Positions 10,753 to 23,251 of a stretch of DNA of 64,000 bases are shown piece by piece. The notes under the pieces were generated by a model. That model saw only the letters and a list, made by a program, of their open reading frames with translations, had not been told where the DNA came from and made no database searches. The position numbers were made by a program, and so were the translations under genes. The DNA lies in assembly GCA_028023455.1 (NCBI GenBank), contig JAQFVV010012397.1, positions 808,001 to 872,000 on the forward strand. The letters run 5' to 3'. Position 1 is the first letter of the stretch. Each line of letters opens with the position of its first letter. Origin of the DNA: Epiperipatus broadwayi. Its lineage: Eukaryota > Onychophora > Udeonychophora > Euonychophora > Peripatidae.

Positions 10753-12568
10753 AGATAGATATTTTTGTAAACACATTTTATTTCTTAGAATTATCTTTCT
10801 TCCCTTTTCATAAAAGTAAGCTATGTAATTAAAAATGCAAAAACGTTTTTTTTTTTACTCTCCCTCCTTCGCATGTCAAAGCTTTTATTTTTCTAAAATA
10901 TAATTAATCCTATATTTTAATTTGAGATTTATTTTTGCAATTATAAAACCAGGTTTTTTTTATCAATTATAAATAAATTGAATTAGTTTTGAAAATAATG
11001 TTAAAAAATTAATTAAAATATAGAGCGATAAATATTTCTTACTAAGAAAGCCTGCAATTAAAAGACAAACAAAAATAAGCATGACTGGCCACATTATAAG
11101 TTTAAACAAGCAATCATATATTACTTTACTTGGCCAAATTAAGATGTAAACAGTTTATCGCACCCTGCTTAATTGAATGACTATCCTATAGATCTTACAC
11201 ATACGAAGAAATACATTATACCTCAAGAGATCTATGATTTACACATATAATTATAACAAAACATTTAAGACAAGTGACCTTAACTTATCTCAGCTAATAT
11301 AAGCCAAATGACCTATATTTGTACCTTCGAATATGATCATGCTATAGGCAGACATATCTTTTGTAATTTCATACTTGGATAATCTTTGCCATTATTCAGA
11401 TTATTAATGCAGACATGCATTCCTGCTTGGCAGTAATCAGTTACTGATTGTGGGAGCAGACATTCATTCCTGCTCTGTATGATCCTCTAATCTGATGGAA
11501 TTTCTGGGTACAATTTTGCCAAGGCAGATGCGACCTATCTCCATCATCGGATATACTCCTTTGTTATTTATAACCTGGAACCACACTTCATATTTTCTAA
11601 ATGCATTTTAAAATCTGATATTCCAAGCATGTAGCCTATCATAATTCTAGGTATATGGCTGTCATCTCTTCATGATTGTAATTGTGTTATAATTAAATAT
11701 ATAGTCCCATCTTAACATTGTTTAATTATTCATTAATTAATCGGTAAATCATCTTAGAATGTCCTTCCTAGAGATTCTTGTGATATATAAAGTCTATAGT
11801 CATTCTATTATATGTAAGTTGGCGATAGTTAATCTTCTACTGTATGTAAGTTGGCAATAGTTAATTTGCTTAGTCACTAATTAATTTTTATTTTAACCTT
11901 TAGAAAATGCAATATAATCTTAGGTTTAAACTAGACATATGAACTTTTATTATTTCGTTTTAGTTTCTTTTTTTATTATTGTTACTAATAAATATATATA
12001 CATTTCCTCTAGCATTTTGTGTCTTCTTTACCACAATAAATTAAATAGTTATTTAATATAGTTTTGAGAATTTCTCTTATTTCCCTGACTTAGCAGGATA
12101 TAAGAAAACGAACATGTATGTGAACATCAGATACGTTGATCATGTGAGAATTATCCTGAGGGTACTGTTTGTGGTAATAGTTATATCGATGTTCACATAT
12201 ACATGTACTAGTGGTCATTGCTCAGTTCCTAGGACTGTTTTGCTGACAATACAAATCTGACCATTACAATATGGACTCACAAACATAAATCAACTATCGG
12301 TATATATACCTATAAGGATGCATCTTTGAATCATATCCAGTTATTAATAGAATTGACAAGACAGTTTTCTAAATATGATTACTTTTTGAAAATGTTATTG
12401 AACTCTCAAATGCTGCATTACTTTGACTGACATAAATCACATCTCTTCGATGACATGTACTGAGTTTCCACTACTGATTTATACTAGTTATTTAAATGTT
12501 ATTGAAAATTAGTAACAAAAACATAACTTAAATATAAACTTTTATCAAAATTAATAATAAATTCCTAC
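10753..12568. other. AT-rich DNA, probable intron downstream of the CTLD exon
   Basis: Lies 3' of the CTLD exon on the minus strand. I looked for the missing C-terminal CTLD exon (W-rich, WND/EPN-type residues, phase-1 acceptor) and did not find it. One hairpin near 12112-12206 is listed separately. Confidence 0.5.
12112..12206. repeat. Short hairpin (inverted repeat, ~21-bp arms)
   Basis: ACATGTATGTGAACATC at 12112 is matched in inverse orientation by GATGTTCACATATACATGT ending at 12206, across a loop of about 50 nt. It could be a MITE remnant or a structured RNA. Nothing else supports a function. Confidence 0.5.
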
Positions 12569-12880
12569 CAGTATTTGGAACTGTATCCCACCCAAATCCT
12601 TTCAATCTAGGATCATACTGTCCACCAAACCACAACTCATTACTACTGGGTGAAAAAGCATTAAGCTGAGATTTTAAAAAAGAGTACAATGGATGGTAAT
12701 CTGGTTTATCCCCAAAATAAGTTTGTAAACGGCCTTGAAAACGTTTATTGCAATCCAGTCGACCGAAAGTCCAATTTTTAATATCACTCAGTACATAGAA
12801 GCATTTCTTATTAGCAGATGCTACAAAACTGCCTCCTATACCGCTATCAGTTCTGAATCCACAACGCTGTTTTGGAAGTA
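12569..12880 (-). CDS. Internal exon of a C-type lectin domain protein
   Basis: A 312-nt exon on the minus strand, open throughout in one frame (2 + 103 codons + 1 nt). A consensus acceptor (TTTGTTTTAG) precedes 12880 and a donor (GTAGGAATTT) follows 12569. Both flanking introns are phase 1. The product starts LPKQRCGFRTDSGIGG, then KKCFYVLSDIKNWTFGRLDC, which is the CTLD start (C...YxxS...W..A...C pattern). NELWFGGQYDPRLKGFGW, the WIGL/W..G region, lies near the end. The third and fourth conserved Cys and the Ca2+/sugar-binding EPN/QPD and WND motifs would be in the next exon, which was not found. Base composition is clearly less AT-rich than the flanks. The orientation and phase match the FTP exon at 47285-47407, so I infer one gene. 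The CTLD fold assignment is firm; sugar specificity cannot be stated. Confidence 0.85.
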
Positions 12881-13145
12881 CTAAAACAAATAAATAATAA
12901 TAATACAGAGATATTTAAATGATTAAATACTTTAAAAATACAGTTAAAAAATTAAGAATAAATTACTGTGATAGTTGAAATTGCAAAATAAAATTATAAA
13001 ATAATCAAATATTAATACAAATATCACATAAAAACTATTGAAAAAGTACCATACTTACAAATAAAAAATTATTTACATATAATATGTATTGCAATAATAT
13101 TTTACATGAGATGTAATGATAAAACATTCAGAGATAGCAATAACT

Positions 13146-15133
13146 TACCATTTTAACTGGCCACCCCATCTAACCGTCCTTTCCGATGTTTGACGACTTA
13201 AACCAAATATAATAGATCTTAAGAAATGGACACGTGAGCCACACCAAATACTATATGGAATGACTATGGCTGTTTAGTCACCATAACACCTGTAGATAAC
13301 ATTTAAATACTATCTACCAAAGGAAAATTCTAATACAAATTATTTATATCAGTATTATTTATATGACGCAATTTCTAAATATTGCGTGAATAGGATTTAA
13401 GACAAATGAAATGAAAGTTTCCAGTAGTCTTCGTCTCTTGAGTAAGATCTAAATAAAAAATATCTGCAGGAAGAATATATTTATGAACGTCAGTTGATCG
13501 TTGACCTCAAGTGCCAAACTCACTATTACGATGAGAATTATATTTTCCCGACTAACGAGGTGCCTGACCCAAGCTAGCTCCTTCCCAGGGTGGGGAGGAA
13601 AACCTATCGGATGAATGGAGATAACAACAAAGAAAGGTGGGTTTACACTTAACATATAATGAAATCATAAACGTGTCTGCTCACTTCAGACATATTGGAA
13701 TAATTTGCATTTTATTTGGCAGGTAAAATAATAGGAGAATGTAAATGATAAATAATAGGTAACTTTAACACAAGGTAAATATATATAAAATTTTATTATT
13801 AATATTTAAACATAATCTAAATCAAATCAACTCATATCATTCCCAGTTAAAACATATAATAAATTCCCCAAACCATAAGTGAAGTAATAAAATATTTAAT
13901 CTAGAACAAATATAAATTGATATTAAAAAAAAAATTTAGTATACAGTTATATGCAATAGTTTTGTGTTACGAACTAATTTAATAGAGTCATTACGAGGGT
14001 AGCCATAAGCAATTCCGAGTTATATTATATAAAAAAAATATAGTTCACGTTACCTGACGAACCCCAGGGTGTGGGATCAAAATATAATGAATCACGTAGT
14101 GTATCGGGTTGAGTTCCATGAGCTTGTAGCATTCGAAGTTTGCTTTATGAGAGCACGATATAGTTTCTTTCTGCAAAGTCCGGCATTAAGATTCACATAA
14201 GTGATGGATGATTTGCAATAGAAGTTCTTTATGATATATAATTTTCAAAACAAATTTATTCATATTTTGGATGCACAATTCGCTCCTATTTCGTCCTATG
14301 TTAAGCAATATGGATCATTAACGAGGTTCCCAGGTTCTTCTGCGGGCAGGCGGTGTAGAGTCAGTTCGCATCGGCTGCAGGTGATAGAGCCCTTCACGTA
14401 TTGGTGCTTACCCCGTCCTTTTAAACATTTTCATTAATATATGATCTCTACAATTCTCTCTTCTCAATGGTTACAATGTAACTGACCACTGTCCTTCTTT
14501 TCTAATTAATTAATTTTTTTTTTAATTGCTTTGTCCTTTCTCAGAAAAAAAGAATTTTATCAGATCTCCGATCTAGTTCTTTTTCTTTGAATACTTTTCC
14601 TTTTCCAAATTACTTTTTACTTCTTTATTTGACATGTCCATTGTCTTGTGGTGCCGTCATTCCTGATATCTTTTCTTATTTGCAATACATTCTTTAGCTT
14701 TTCTTGGAATTTTTCTTTTTTTTGGAAGTAATTAAGGATTGTTATACAACCCAGAATTGCTTGGAGGCATATACAATATTTCTTTTCACTACCCTCGCTA
14801 ATTTGAGATATGATAGAAATTAAAATCAATATTTTTAGACAATCCTAAACAATCTATATAAAATATATGCGTACAACTGTATTTTTGCCAATTTATAATA
14901 TTTTACAAATAAAACATTCTAAAATAAACAATGATTACTAATTAATCCCTTCCCCATTTATTTTCTTAAAAGAAAAAAAAAGAGTTCAAAATTTAATTCA
15001 TGCACATATATGTCTAATTTTATATATATTTTTAACCCTTTAATGACAACTTGAATAAATAACTGTATTTAGGGTAATGTGCATGTGTTATTTTATTTTC
15101 TTGTAACAGGGTTTGAACACAGCTACTGTTACA
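13146..15133 (-). repeat. 3' LTR of the gag-only element
   Basis: Shares nearly its whole length with 16244-18168 (for example ACTTAAACCAAATATAATAG, AAGCTAGCTCCTTCCCAGG and CGCATCGGCTGCAGGTG). Small indels and scattered substitutions separate the two copies. A GC-richer island at about 13550-13600 and 14330-14410 stands out from the AT-rich rest and may hold promoter or structured-RNA elements. Confidence 0.85.
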
Positions 15134-15509
15134 ATGCCCCCCTGTCAGAAAGACTTCAAAATGAGGTATACTTATTTTGAGGTCTAAAATAATATCTATA
15201 AAAAAAATCCCGCAATTTCTCTTCTTTTTCCATACATATATCCTTTGTTCACGCTTACTTCCACATACATTAATGGTAAAATATCTTTCATACATCTTTT
15301 GTCCATGCTTACTTCCCTATACATTAAAGTTAACATATCTTTCTAAGCTTTTTAAATTTTCAATTGGCGCCTCGCCCATTTTCCCAGCGAACACATCTAA
15401 TCTTCAGGAATTGGTTTACCTGCGACTGCAATATCGAATATGTCACTGTAGCCTCCTTATCTTCTACTATACTATTTTGCTCTATTTGCTCTTTCTGTTC
15501 TATCTCGGC

Positions 15510-15768
15510 TTTCGTTTGCCTTCTTCTAGGTCATCCTCTCTTCGGATTGGGTTTTCTTCCTCTTTGCCTTCCCCTGACTGCTCGTACAGTTTCTTTTCTA
15601 TTACTAGCATTCTAACCTCTTGCTTTTTCTGCATTTCTAACAACATATCCTGTTTTTCCCCATTTCCTTAAATCTTAATTCCATTCTTTCTTCCATCTCC
15701 TGCAACTTTCTCATAATAATATTCATCATATCAGTCTCCCCTGCTTTATCTGTGCTATTCTTGATCAT
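15510..15768 (-). pseudogene. Gag N-terminus with coiled coil
   Basis: Starting at ATG 15768 on the minus strand, the frame reads MIKNSTDKAGETDMMNIIMR, then KLQEMEERMELRFKEMGK, to a stop near 15637. After a one-base shift it continues with KQDMLLEMQKKQEVRML and an acidic/basic tail (EEENPIRREDDLEEGKRK) to about 15510. The heptad-like charged helix resembles the N-terminal coiled coil of arthropod-type gypsy Gag proteins. Nothing downstream resembles the gag core or pol. Confidence 0.6.
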
Positions 15769-16227
15769 TTTCTCTTTCTCTCCAATGGGTTTTCATCTAC
15801 TTTATTTCTACTATTTTTATGAAATATCCTTAAGAAAATGAAATTATTATTTTTCTTTTAGTTTCTAAGTGAGATAATAATACAATTCTATATTTATTTA
15901 TATATATATATATAATGTGCCGAGTGAACTAATAAGACAATTTATTTATTTTTTTACTTTTCTCAATACAACATGCCAGGTTAACTAATACAATTTATTT
16001 ACTATTTTTGACTTCTTTCTATATAACGTGCCAGGTTCCCCACCCGAGCTCACAAAATACTATACTGACTGTCACCTGCCCTACTGTTGAACTTCTACCT
16101 CCACTCCTATTTTCTCCCCTATCTGGTGCTCTATTTCCTAAAGCAATATTTGTGAGGCAAAATAATTAAACTCACGCAAAAACAAAAAAATAATTTCTTT
16201 TTATTAACCTGCCATTCTCCTACTTTT

Positions 16228-16243
16228 GTAGCCCCACGTTGAA
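16228..16243 (-). promoter_or_regulatory. Primer binding site-like sequence
   Basis: On the minus strand the 5' LTR ends AATGGCA and is followed by TTCAACGTGGGGCTAC. The pair resembles the TGGCGCCCAACGTGGGGC type of primer binding site. Confidence 0.65.
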
Positions 16244-18168
16244 TGCCATTTTAACCGGCAATCCTTCTAACAACACCTTCCAACGTTTGACAACTTAAAC
16301 CAAATATAATAGATCTTAAGAAATGGACACGTGAGCCATACCGAATACTAGATGGAATGACTATGGCTGTTTAGTCACCATAACACCTGTAGATAACATT
16401 TAAATACTATCTACCAAAGAAAAATTCTAATATGAATTATTTTTATCAGTATTATTTATATGACGCAATTTCTAAATATTGCGTGAATAGGATTTAAAAC
16501 AAATGAAATGAAAGTTTCCGGTAGCCCTTGTCTTTTGAGTAAGATCTAAATAAAAAATATCTGTGGGAAGAATATATTTGAGCATCAGTTGACCATTGAC
16601 CTCAAGCGCCAAACTCACTATTACAATGAGAATTATATTTTCCTGACTAACGAGGTGCCTGACCCAAGCTAGCTCCTTCCCAGGGTGGGGAGGAAAACCT
16701 ATCAGTTGAAAGGAGATAACAACAAAGAAAGGTGGGTTTACACTTAACATATAATGAAATCATAAACATGTCTGCTCACTTCGGACATATTGGAATAATT
16801 TGCATTTTATTTGGCAGGTAAAATAATAGGAGAATGTAAACGATAAATAATAGGTAACTTTAACACAAGGTAAATATATAGAAAATTTTATTATTAATAT
16901 TTAAACATAATCTATATCAAATTAACACATATCATTCCCAGTTAAAACATATAATAAATTCCCCAAATAAATATTAATTGATATAAAAAAAATTTAGTAT
17001 ACAGTTATACACAATAGTTTCATGTTATGAACTAATTTAAGTCATTACGAGGGTAGCCATGAGCAATTCCAAGTTACATAAAAAAAATATAGTTCACATT
17101 ACCTGACGAACCCCGAGGTGTGGGATCAGAATATAATGAATCACATAGTGTATCGGGTTGAATTCCATGAGCTTGTAGCATTCAAAGTTTGTCTTACGAG
17201 AGCACGATATAGTTTCTTTCTGCAAAGTCCGGCATTAAGATTCATGTAAATGAAGGATGAGTTGCAATTGAAGTTCTTTATGATATATAACTTTCAAAAC
17301 AAATTTATTCATATTTTGGATGCACGATTCGCTCCTATTTCATCCTATGTTAAGCAATACGGATCATTAACGAGGTTCCCAAGTTCTTCTGCGGGCAGGC
17401 GGTGTAGAGTCAGTTCGCATCGGCTGCAGGTGGTACAGCCCTTCACGTATTGGCGCTTACCCCATCCTTTTAAACATTTTCATTAATATATCTCTATGAT
17501 TCTCTCTTCTCAACGGTTACAATCTAACGGACCACTGTTCTTCTTTTCTAATTAATTTTTTTTTTAATTGCTTTGTCCTTTCTCAGAAAAAAATAATTTT
17601 ATCAAATCTCCAATCTAGTTCTTTTTTTTTGAATACTTTTCCTTTTCCAAATTACTTTTTACTTCTTTATTTGACATGTCCATTGTTTTGTGGTGCCGTC
17701 ATTCCTGGTATCTTTTCTTATTTGCAATACATTCTTTAGCTTTTCTTGGAATTTTTCTTTTTTTTTGGAAGTAATTAAGGATTATTATACAACCCAGAAT
17801 TGCTTGGAGGCATATACAATATTTCTTTTCGCTAATTTGAGATATGATAGAAATTAAAATCAATATTTTAAACAATCCTAAACAATCTATATAAAATATT
17901 TGCGTACAACTGTATTTTTGCAAATTTATAATATTTTACAAATAAAACATTCTAAAATAAACAATGATTACTAATTAATCCCTTCCCCATTTATTTTCTT
18001 AAAAGAAAAAAAAAGAGTTCAAAATTTAATTCACGCACATATATATGTCTAATTTTATATATATGTTTAACCCTTTAATGACAACTTGAATAAATACCTG
18101 TATTTAGGGTAATGTGTATGTGTTATTCCATTTTCTTGTAATAGGGTTTGAACCCAGCTACTGTTACA
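16244..18168 (-). repeat. 5' LTR of the gag-only element
   Basis: Direct repeat partner of 13146-15133. On the minus strand it begins TGTAACAGTAGCTGGG and ends GTTAAAATGGCA. Confidence 0.85.
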
Positions 18169-18180
18169 CATATCATTTAA

Positions 18181-18480
18181 TTAGTAAATTAGATTGCGTT
18201 TTATGCAAAAAAGTGAAGCTTGTCTCAATCTTATTAAAACGTTATATGACTTAGCACTTTCAGAAACCTTGAGTCTTCATAATCATAGCCTACTTTTAAC
18301 CGAAGTTTAGCTGTGGTTTATGTAAATTTTATGCAAATTTTATAATGACCATTTTCTGGAGATTGCAGAGCATGATTCTTTCCGGTTTACTGCACAAAAG
18401 CACTAAGCCATATACCTTTTAAATAAAATTGAGACAAGCTTCACTTTTTTGCGTAAAGCGCAATCTAAATTACTTACTAA
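18181..18480. mobile_element. 300-bp MITE with ~50-75-bp terminal inverted repeats
   Basis: The left arm TTAGTAAATTAGATTGCGTT...AAGTGAAGCTTGTCTCAAT is matched in inverse orientation by ATTGAGACAAGCTTCACTTTTTTGCG...CAATCTAAATTACTTACTAA at the right end. An inner pair (TATATGACTTAGCACTTT / AAAGCACTAAGCCATATA) extends the arms. There is no coding sequence. It sits 12 bp from the end of the gag-only LTR element, so one may have inserted beside the other. No target duplication could be fixed. Confidence 0.85.
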
Positions 18481-18684
18481 TCAAAGGTGAAGTAGAAAAC
18501 TAGTATTTTCTTTCATATCATTTAATCTAAATATAAAAAATAATTATTTTCTAAAGATTATGTGGGGAAATAATCAAAGACATCTAACCATATGGAAAAA
18601 AAAACATTTACAAGAACAATTTGCATCTTCAAAAAAATGTTAAGAAATAAACAGGTTAGCAATATAGATATTATATATATATAT

Positions 18685-20014
18685 TGTAACGTTCATGGTA
18701 TAATTAGGGTTTTTAAAAGTTAATTACCTCGTATTCAGTGACCAAGCTATGTTTAATTTAATAAATTTTCATCAGAAAATTTCAGTGAATTTTATAGCAC
18801 GCAATTATTTTTCCTGGTCACACAACCTGCTAAACGTAACGAAAGTTGGATAATAGAGGGGAGAGAACCAGCTTTTAATTTAATTGAAAAGGCGCCAGGA
18901 TTCTATGTCAGATTCCACTGGCCAAACCCCAACTATTTATTTAGTCATGATAAAATTACTTGGAATATCTGAAAAAAATCTATTTTCAAGTACAGCATCA
19001 GCAATTTATTTAATCAAATTATAACAATGGTTAATTTTAAATGAATTTAGACAATTAATAATCAACAACTAAATATCAACATAAGTTATATTTAAACTTA
19101 TTGATACCTAATGAAATATTTATATTATTATTGAGAAAATATAAGAGAAATAAATAAGGATTAAAACTACTGATAAGATTTTATTTTAATTGGTACGACT
19201 CGAGATGACAGTTTATTGCACTTAGAATTCAAGAGAAAGTGGTCACTGATATTTGAATAATAAAGTTTCTTACCGGTAAGTTTAACTGTTCATGTATAAT
19301 ATTATAGAATTTACCATGCATGGATTTATCTTGGAAGGGATCCGCTGTTCAATATTCTCGCAGTCTATAAGCACTCTGTGGTTTCAGATTTAGTCGGAGA
19401 TGGTTCACTCAGAGTAATTCATGACATCAGGCAAAAAAACAACACTGGCAAATGAACTCTTCTACTCGCACATCTTAGTATGATTTAACGTGTTGGTGAG
19501 GGTAGTTTGACCCACTCTGTATAATTTCTTCAATGCTGAATATTTATTTGAACCACTTTATTTCAGGAACAAAATCTAAGAACACTGATGCACGATGTAT
19601 TTTTCTTTTATAGGCCTGATATTTTATAGTCTCTCTGCACAACTCCTGTTGACATCTGTTAATTTAGACCAAATTTAATGTAATTTAGCCCACAAAGTCT
19701 TCCCTTTTTTTCTTGGGTCACCATCTTTGATTAACGAAGGAATGCTGCAATTTTATTTTACATATTGCTAATGGCTTTATGATAAAGGTTTGTTTTATCT
19801 TTACAAAAATACAAAGTAGTTTCCATTTTTGTTTTTATTATATTTTTTATATCCTTTCTCTCTATTCGATTTCTTTTAACACACACAAAAAAATCTATAC
19901 AACCACATTGTCTAAACTAAATCAATCAGATATTTAAATAAAAATATTCCCTTTTTACGAATTTTTAACTTCTAAATTGCCAATGCAACTTGTACTAGAA
20001 TAAAATACAATACA
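18685..20014 (-). repeat. 3' LTR of gypsy element 2
   Basis: About 1.33 kb, colinear with 23509-24846 (for example TTAATTGAAAAGGCGCCAGG, GATACGACTCGAGATGACAG-like and CAGTCTATAAGCACTC). A few percent of scattered differences were seen by eye. Confidence 0.9.
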
Positions 20015-20305
20015 ATATCTCCGTGGTCAATAACAAGAATAAAATATGGGGTATGACATTATTTTATTCTAATTCTTGAATCTTAATTTGATGCATTTGA
20101 GGTCTTCGGGTCTAAATCCATCCAATTTATCTCCTAAGGCTATCTGTCATTATTTTTTTATATGGTCTTAAAGCTCTCACATTGAAAGTCCCCTTCTTTC
20201 CCTTTTCATTCAAGAGTAAATGCATTTGGACCATTCTCCCTAACTATTCAATATGGTCCTTCATATAATTCCTGAAACTTTTTGCATATACCTTTCTCTG
20301 TTTGG

Positions 20306-21219
20306 CTAATGGGATTTGTCCGGACCTATACCATCCCCTTTTTTGAAATCGTTGAATCTTATATCCCCTCCGTCTACCCATACATCTGCTGCATGTCTCA
20401 TATTCAATGCTGCCTTTCTCTGATCCGCCTCTCCATTGATATGCTCAGGGATGGTTGGCAATTTAGCCTTGTAGAGCCTTGGCACAGGTTGATGGAATTG
20501 TAGCCGAATAGGCACAAACCCTGTAGACCCATTCTCCATCCTGTTGATGTAATTCACCACCCTGGGTAACTGCTCACCCACTCTTTATGGTTTAACAATA
20601 TATATATATCCTAAAAAGTCGTCCTCCATCAACTGTTCACAAGGGTTCAACTGAGGGTTATGGATAGAAGATAATGTGTGCCATATTCTCATTTTCACTA
20701 TCCACTCCCTCCATTCATTGGCCATGAAAGGAGTTCCATGGTCAGATAAAATTGTCTTTGGTTTGAAGTGTTGCATATCTAATATATGTATGGTGTTTTT
20801 TTTATATTAGCCTGCAGCATAGGCCCATTTTGAAAAAACAATATGTATTTCATCTTCCAGAACCTAGGTAATGACCCATAAAAATCAATAGCTATCGGAT
20901 CATTTGGCTTTTTTTTGATTATCAGGTTTATCACTCCTGCATATGATTTATTTGCTGGCTTAGTTTTCTGGCACAGTTCATACCCTTTCAATGTTTTAGT
21001 TATTTGATATTTCATGTTTGGCCAGTAAAACCAGGTTTTCAACAATCTTTCTATCTTATGGACCCCATAATGGCCATATAAACAATGCATATACATAGTT
21101 AGCCTATCTTGGAGCATCTTAGACACTATCATCCTCCACATTCCCTCCTTTACATCTACCAAATACCACAATATTCCCTTGGTCAACCGGTACCTTCTTC
21201 CGTCCTTTTCAGAACACAT
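20306..21219 (-). pseudogene. Integrase remnant of gypsy element 2
   Basis: The minus-strand frame 21219-20779 carries the HHCC-type segment (MHCLYGHYGVHKIERLLKTW, YELCQKTKP) and then the core start IAIDFYGSLPRFW with the first catalytic Asp. A second frame, 20776-20585, carries TILSDHGTPFMANEW with the second Asp and HNPQLNPCEQLM with the position of the catalytic Glu. A third frame, 20581-20306, carries the C-terminal domain. Three frames for one protein show that it is dead. Confidence 0.85.
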
Positions 21220-21239
21220 TCTCTTTGCCCCATCTCTAC

Positions 21240-22560
21240 TTTCTTCTCTCTAAATTCTCTATAATCACCTTACATCTGGGATCTAACCTCTGCTTATCAC
21301 TAAGTGGTTCAATTCATCTTCTACAAATGCATAAATTTCTGTGCTTAATGCCGCTAGAAATATCTTCAATCTGCGGGCGCCCCATGGACTCCGTTCGATT
21401 TCGGCTCAAAACATCTGCTACTACATTCTCTGACTCTTTACATATATTTTATGGAATAGTTGAATTCCTGGAGAAAAAGACTCCAACGAATCAGCCTACT
21501 ATTAGACAAATAACTACGATTAATGAATTCTAGACTCTTGTGGTCGGTTCTGACTTCCACCTCTGATCAGAAATGTTGAAATCTCTGGAATGCCCATGCC
21601 ACAGCCAATGCTTCATTTTTAGTTACAGAATGACTTCTGGTCCCCTTAATGGTCTGTTAATAAAGTATTTTACCCCTTGACTACCATCTTCCTGCATTTG
21701 CATCAAAGCCTCACCTAGTCCCTATCTGCTGCTGTCAACCTGTACTATAAAAGTTTTCTTAAAATCAGGGTATATCAGCATGACCTGGCTCAAAAATTTC
21801 TCTTTGATGCCTTTGAATACTTCATTTTGTTTATCCATCCATTCCCATGGAACGTTTTTCCATAATAACTGCAGTAAAATATTTGTCGCAAAGTTCGTGT
21901 AAAATTTATTATAAAAATTGTTACATAGTCCTAAGAATGACTTAACCTGTCTCACTGACTTAGGGGCCGGGAAGTCCCTGATGGCTTGTATTTTATCAGG
22001 ATGAGGCTTAATCCCTGCTTTAGTGATCAAGTGTCCTAAAAAACTGACTTCTGCCATGGCTATACAACTTTTTTGCAAATTAATGCAGATACCTTTGTCT
22101 TTGCATTCTTGTAAAAACAGTTCCAAATGTCTTAAATGCTTTTTTGGGTTTTTAGATGCAATTATGACATCATTCATGCAAATGGTAACCAAACTCTTGA
22201 TTTCAGGTGATAATACTCTATCCAGGCACTTCAACAACCCTGCCTCACTGTTCCTTAATCCGAATGGCATTCTGTTAAGTTGATAAGATATGCCGTTATA
22301 TCTGAAAGCCGTACATTGCTGGTCTGCAGGGCGTAGTTTAATCTGCCAATAACTGGCCGTCAGGTCTAACGTCGAAAAAATTTCTTTATCATGGAACCTG
22401 TTAATAATTCGTTCATCGATGGAGGCACATTTTGATCAGGCCAGGTGATTCTACTTAGCTATCTCGCATCTAAGCATAACCTTACTGATCCATCTTTTCA
22501 CTTCACTATCATCAATGGGTTATTATAAGGTGATGATCACTTTGTTACGATTCCCCATTC
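21240..22560 (-). pseudogene. Reverse transcriptase and RNase H remnant of gypsy element 2
   Basis: Upstream pieces near 22560-22290 read NNPLMIVK and DGSVRLCLDAR (RT finger/palm motifs) with stops. The longest frame, 22270-21722, reads MPFGLRNSEAGLLKCLDRVL, then LVTICMNDVIIASKN, VSFLGHLITKAGIKPHPDK and VKSFLGLCNNFYNKF. The catalytic motif reads CMND where this family has Y-x-D-D, so the polymerase site itself is lost. RNase H lies at about 21720-21240 (DSSR, then ENVVADVLSRNRTES near 21420) in shifted frames. Confidence 0.9.
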
Positions 22561-22873
22561 TTGTTTTTCAACCTCTGTTCAATATTGATGATGTACCAGA
22601 TACGATTGTGCATGATATGGCATGCCATCTATAATCTTAATTCGATGTTCATATCCCTTAATTACCCCCAGTCTATCTGAAAAATTTTCACATACTTCTC
22701 TAACAATTCCTTCACTACCTTCTCATCCCCTTTTATATGTTTCCTCCTCATTCCATCCTTCCACTTGCATTCTCTCTGTCTTCTTTTGGCAGTGTCTTTT
22801 CTTTTGATATAAATTCTATTATCTCTCCTTTACATGTGATACTGCTGTCTTCATAGTTAATTAAACATCCTGT

Positions 22874-23251
22874 TTAATGCATAAAATCTGATCCTAATAG
22901 CGTGTTGTGTGCAAGTCCTTTCGATATCAACAAAACATGTTGTATATCTCTCTTTCCCACTCTTACTCGTACCCATACTTGTTTTGCCTCTAGTTGCACC
23001 TCTTTATTATTGGCCAACATTACTAGGGTCTTCCTCACTGGTAGAGTTCGAATATCATGGGTTTGTTGTATCATGCATGCATATACAGTCTCAGACATGA
23101 TTGATATTTGACTACCAGAGTCAAACAATGCATGCACTTCAATATTTATAACCCATATTGTAATTTTTGGGCATTCTTGGGATGCAAACTTTATGGTCTC
23201 ATTATCCCATTCGCAAATCAGATTATCTACTCTTTTAGTTTTACCTGTCAT
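22874..23251 (-). pseudogene. Aspartic protease remnant of gypsy element 2
   Basis: A minus-strand frame of 125 codons with EVHALFDSGSQISIMSETVY (active-site Asp-Ser-Gly present) and the late GLAHNTLLGSDFMH, the conserved LLG-x-D-F end of gypsy proteases. This domain is intact as an open frame, but it is detached from gag and has no in-frame RT. Confidence 0.88.

Larger units (their letters stand above)
13146..18168 (-). mobile_element. Non-autonomous LTR retrotransposon, minus strand, gag-only remnant
   Basis: Two long direct repeats, 13146-15133 (about 1.99 kb) and 16244-18168 (about 1.93 kb), flank only about 1.1 kb. The minus orientation is set by three signs. On that strand the LTR begins TGTAACAGTAGC. 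A polypurine run (AGGGGGGCAT) sits just before the 3' LTR, at 15134-15146. TTCAACGTGGGGCTAC, a primer-binding-site-like sequence, sits just after the 5' LTR, at 16228-16243. The internal part keeps a coiled-coil gag start but shows no protease, RT or integrase. No clear target duplication was seen. It is an LTR element that must have been mobilised by another element's enzymes, or an internally deleted copy. Confidence 0.85.

Noticed and set aside
11450-11560. Minus-strand IGRICLGKIVPRNSIRLED reading, considered as the missing CTLD exon or a transposon piece
   Set aside because: No CTLD cysteines or tryptophans, no phase-1 acceptor, and no family recognised.
16472-16750. Frame conserved between two places (also 13449-13655)
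   Set aside because: Both lie in the paired LTRs of one element, so agreement is expected by descent and is not evidence for a gene.
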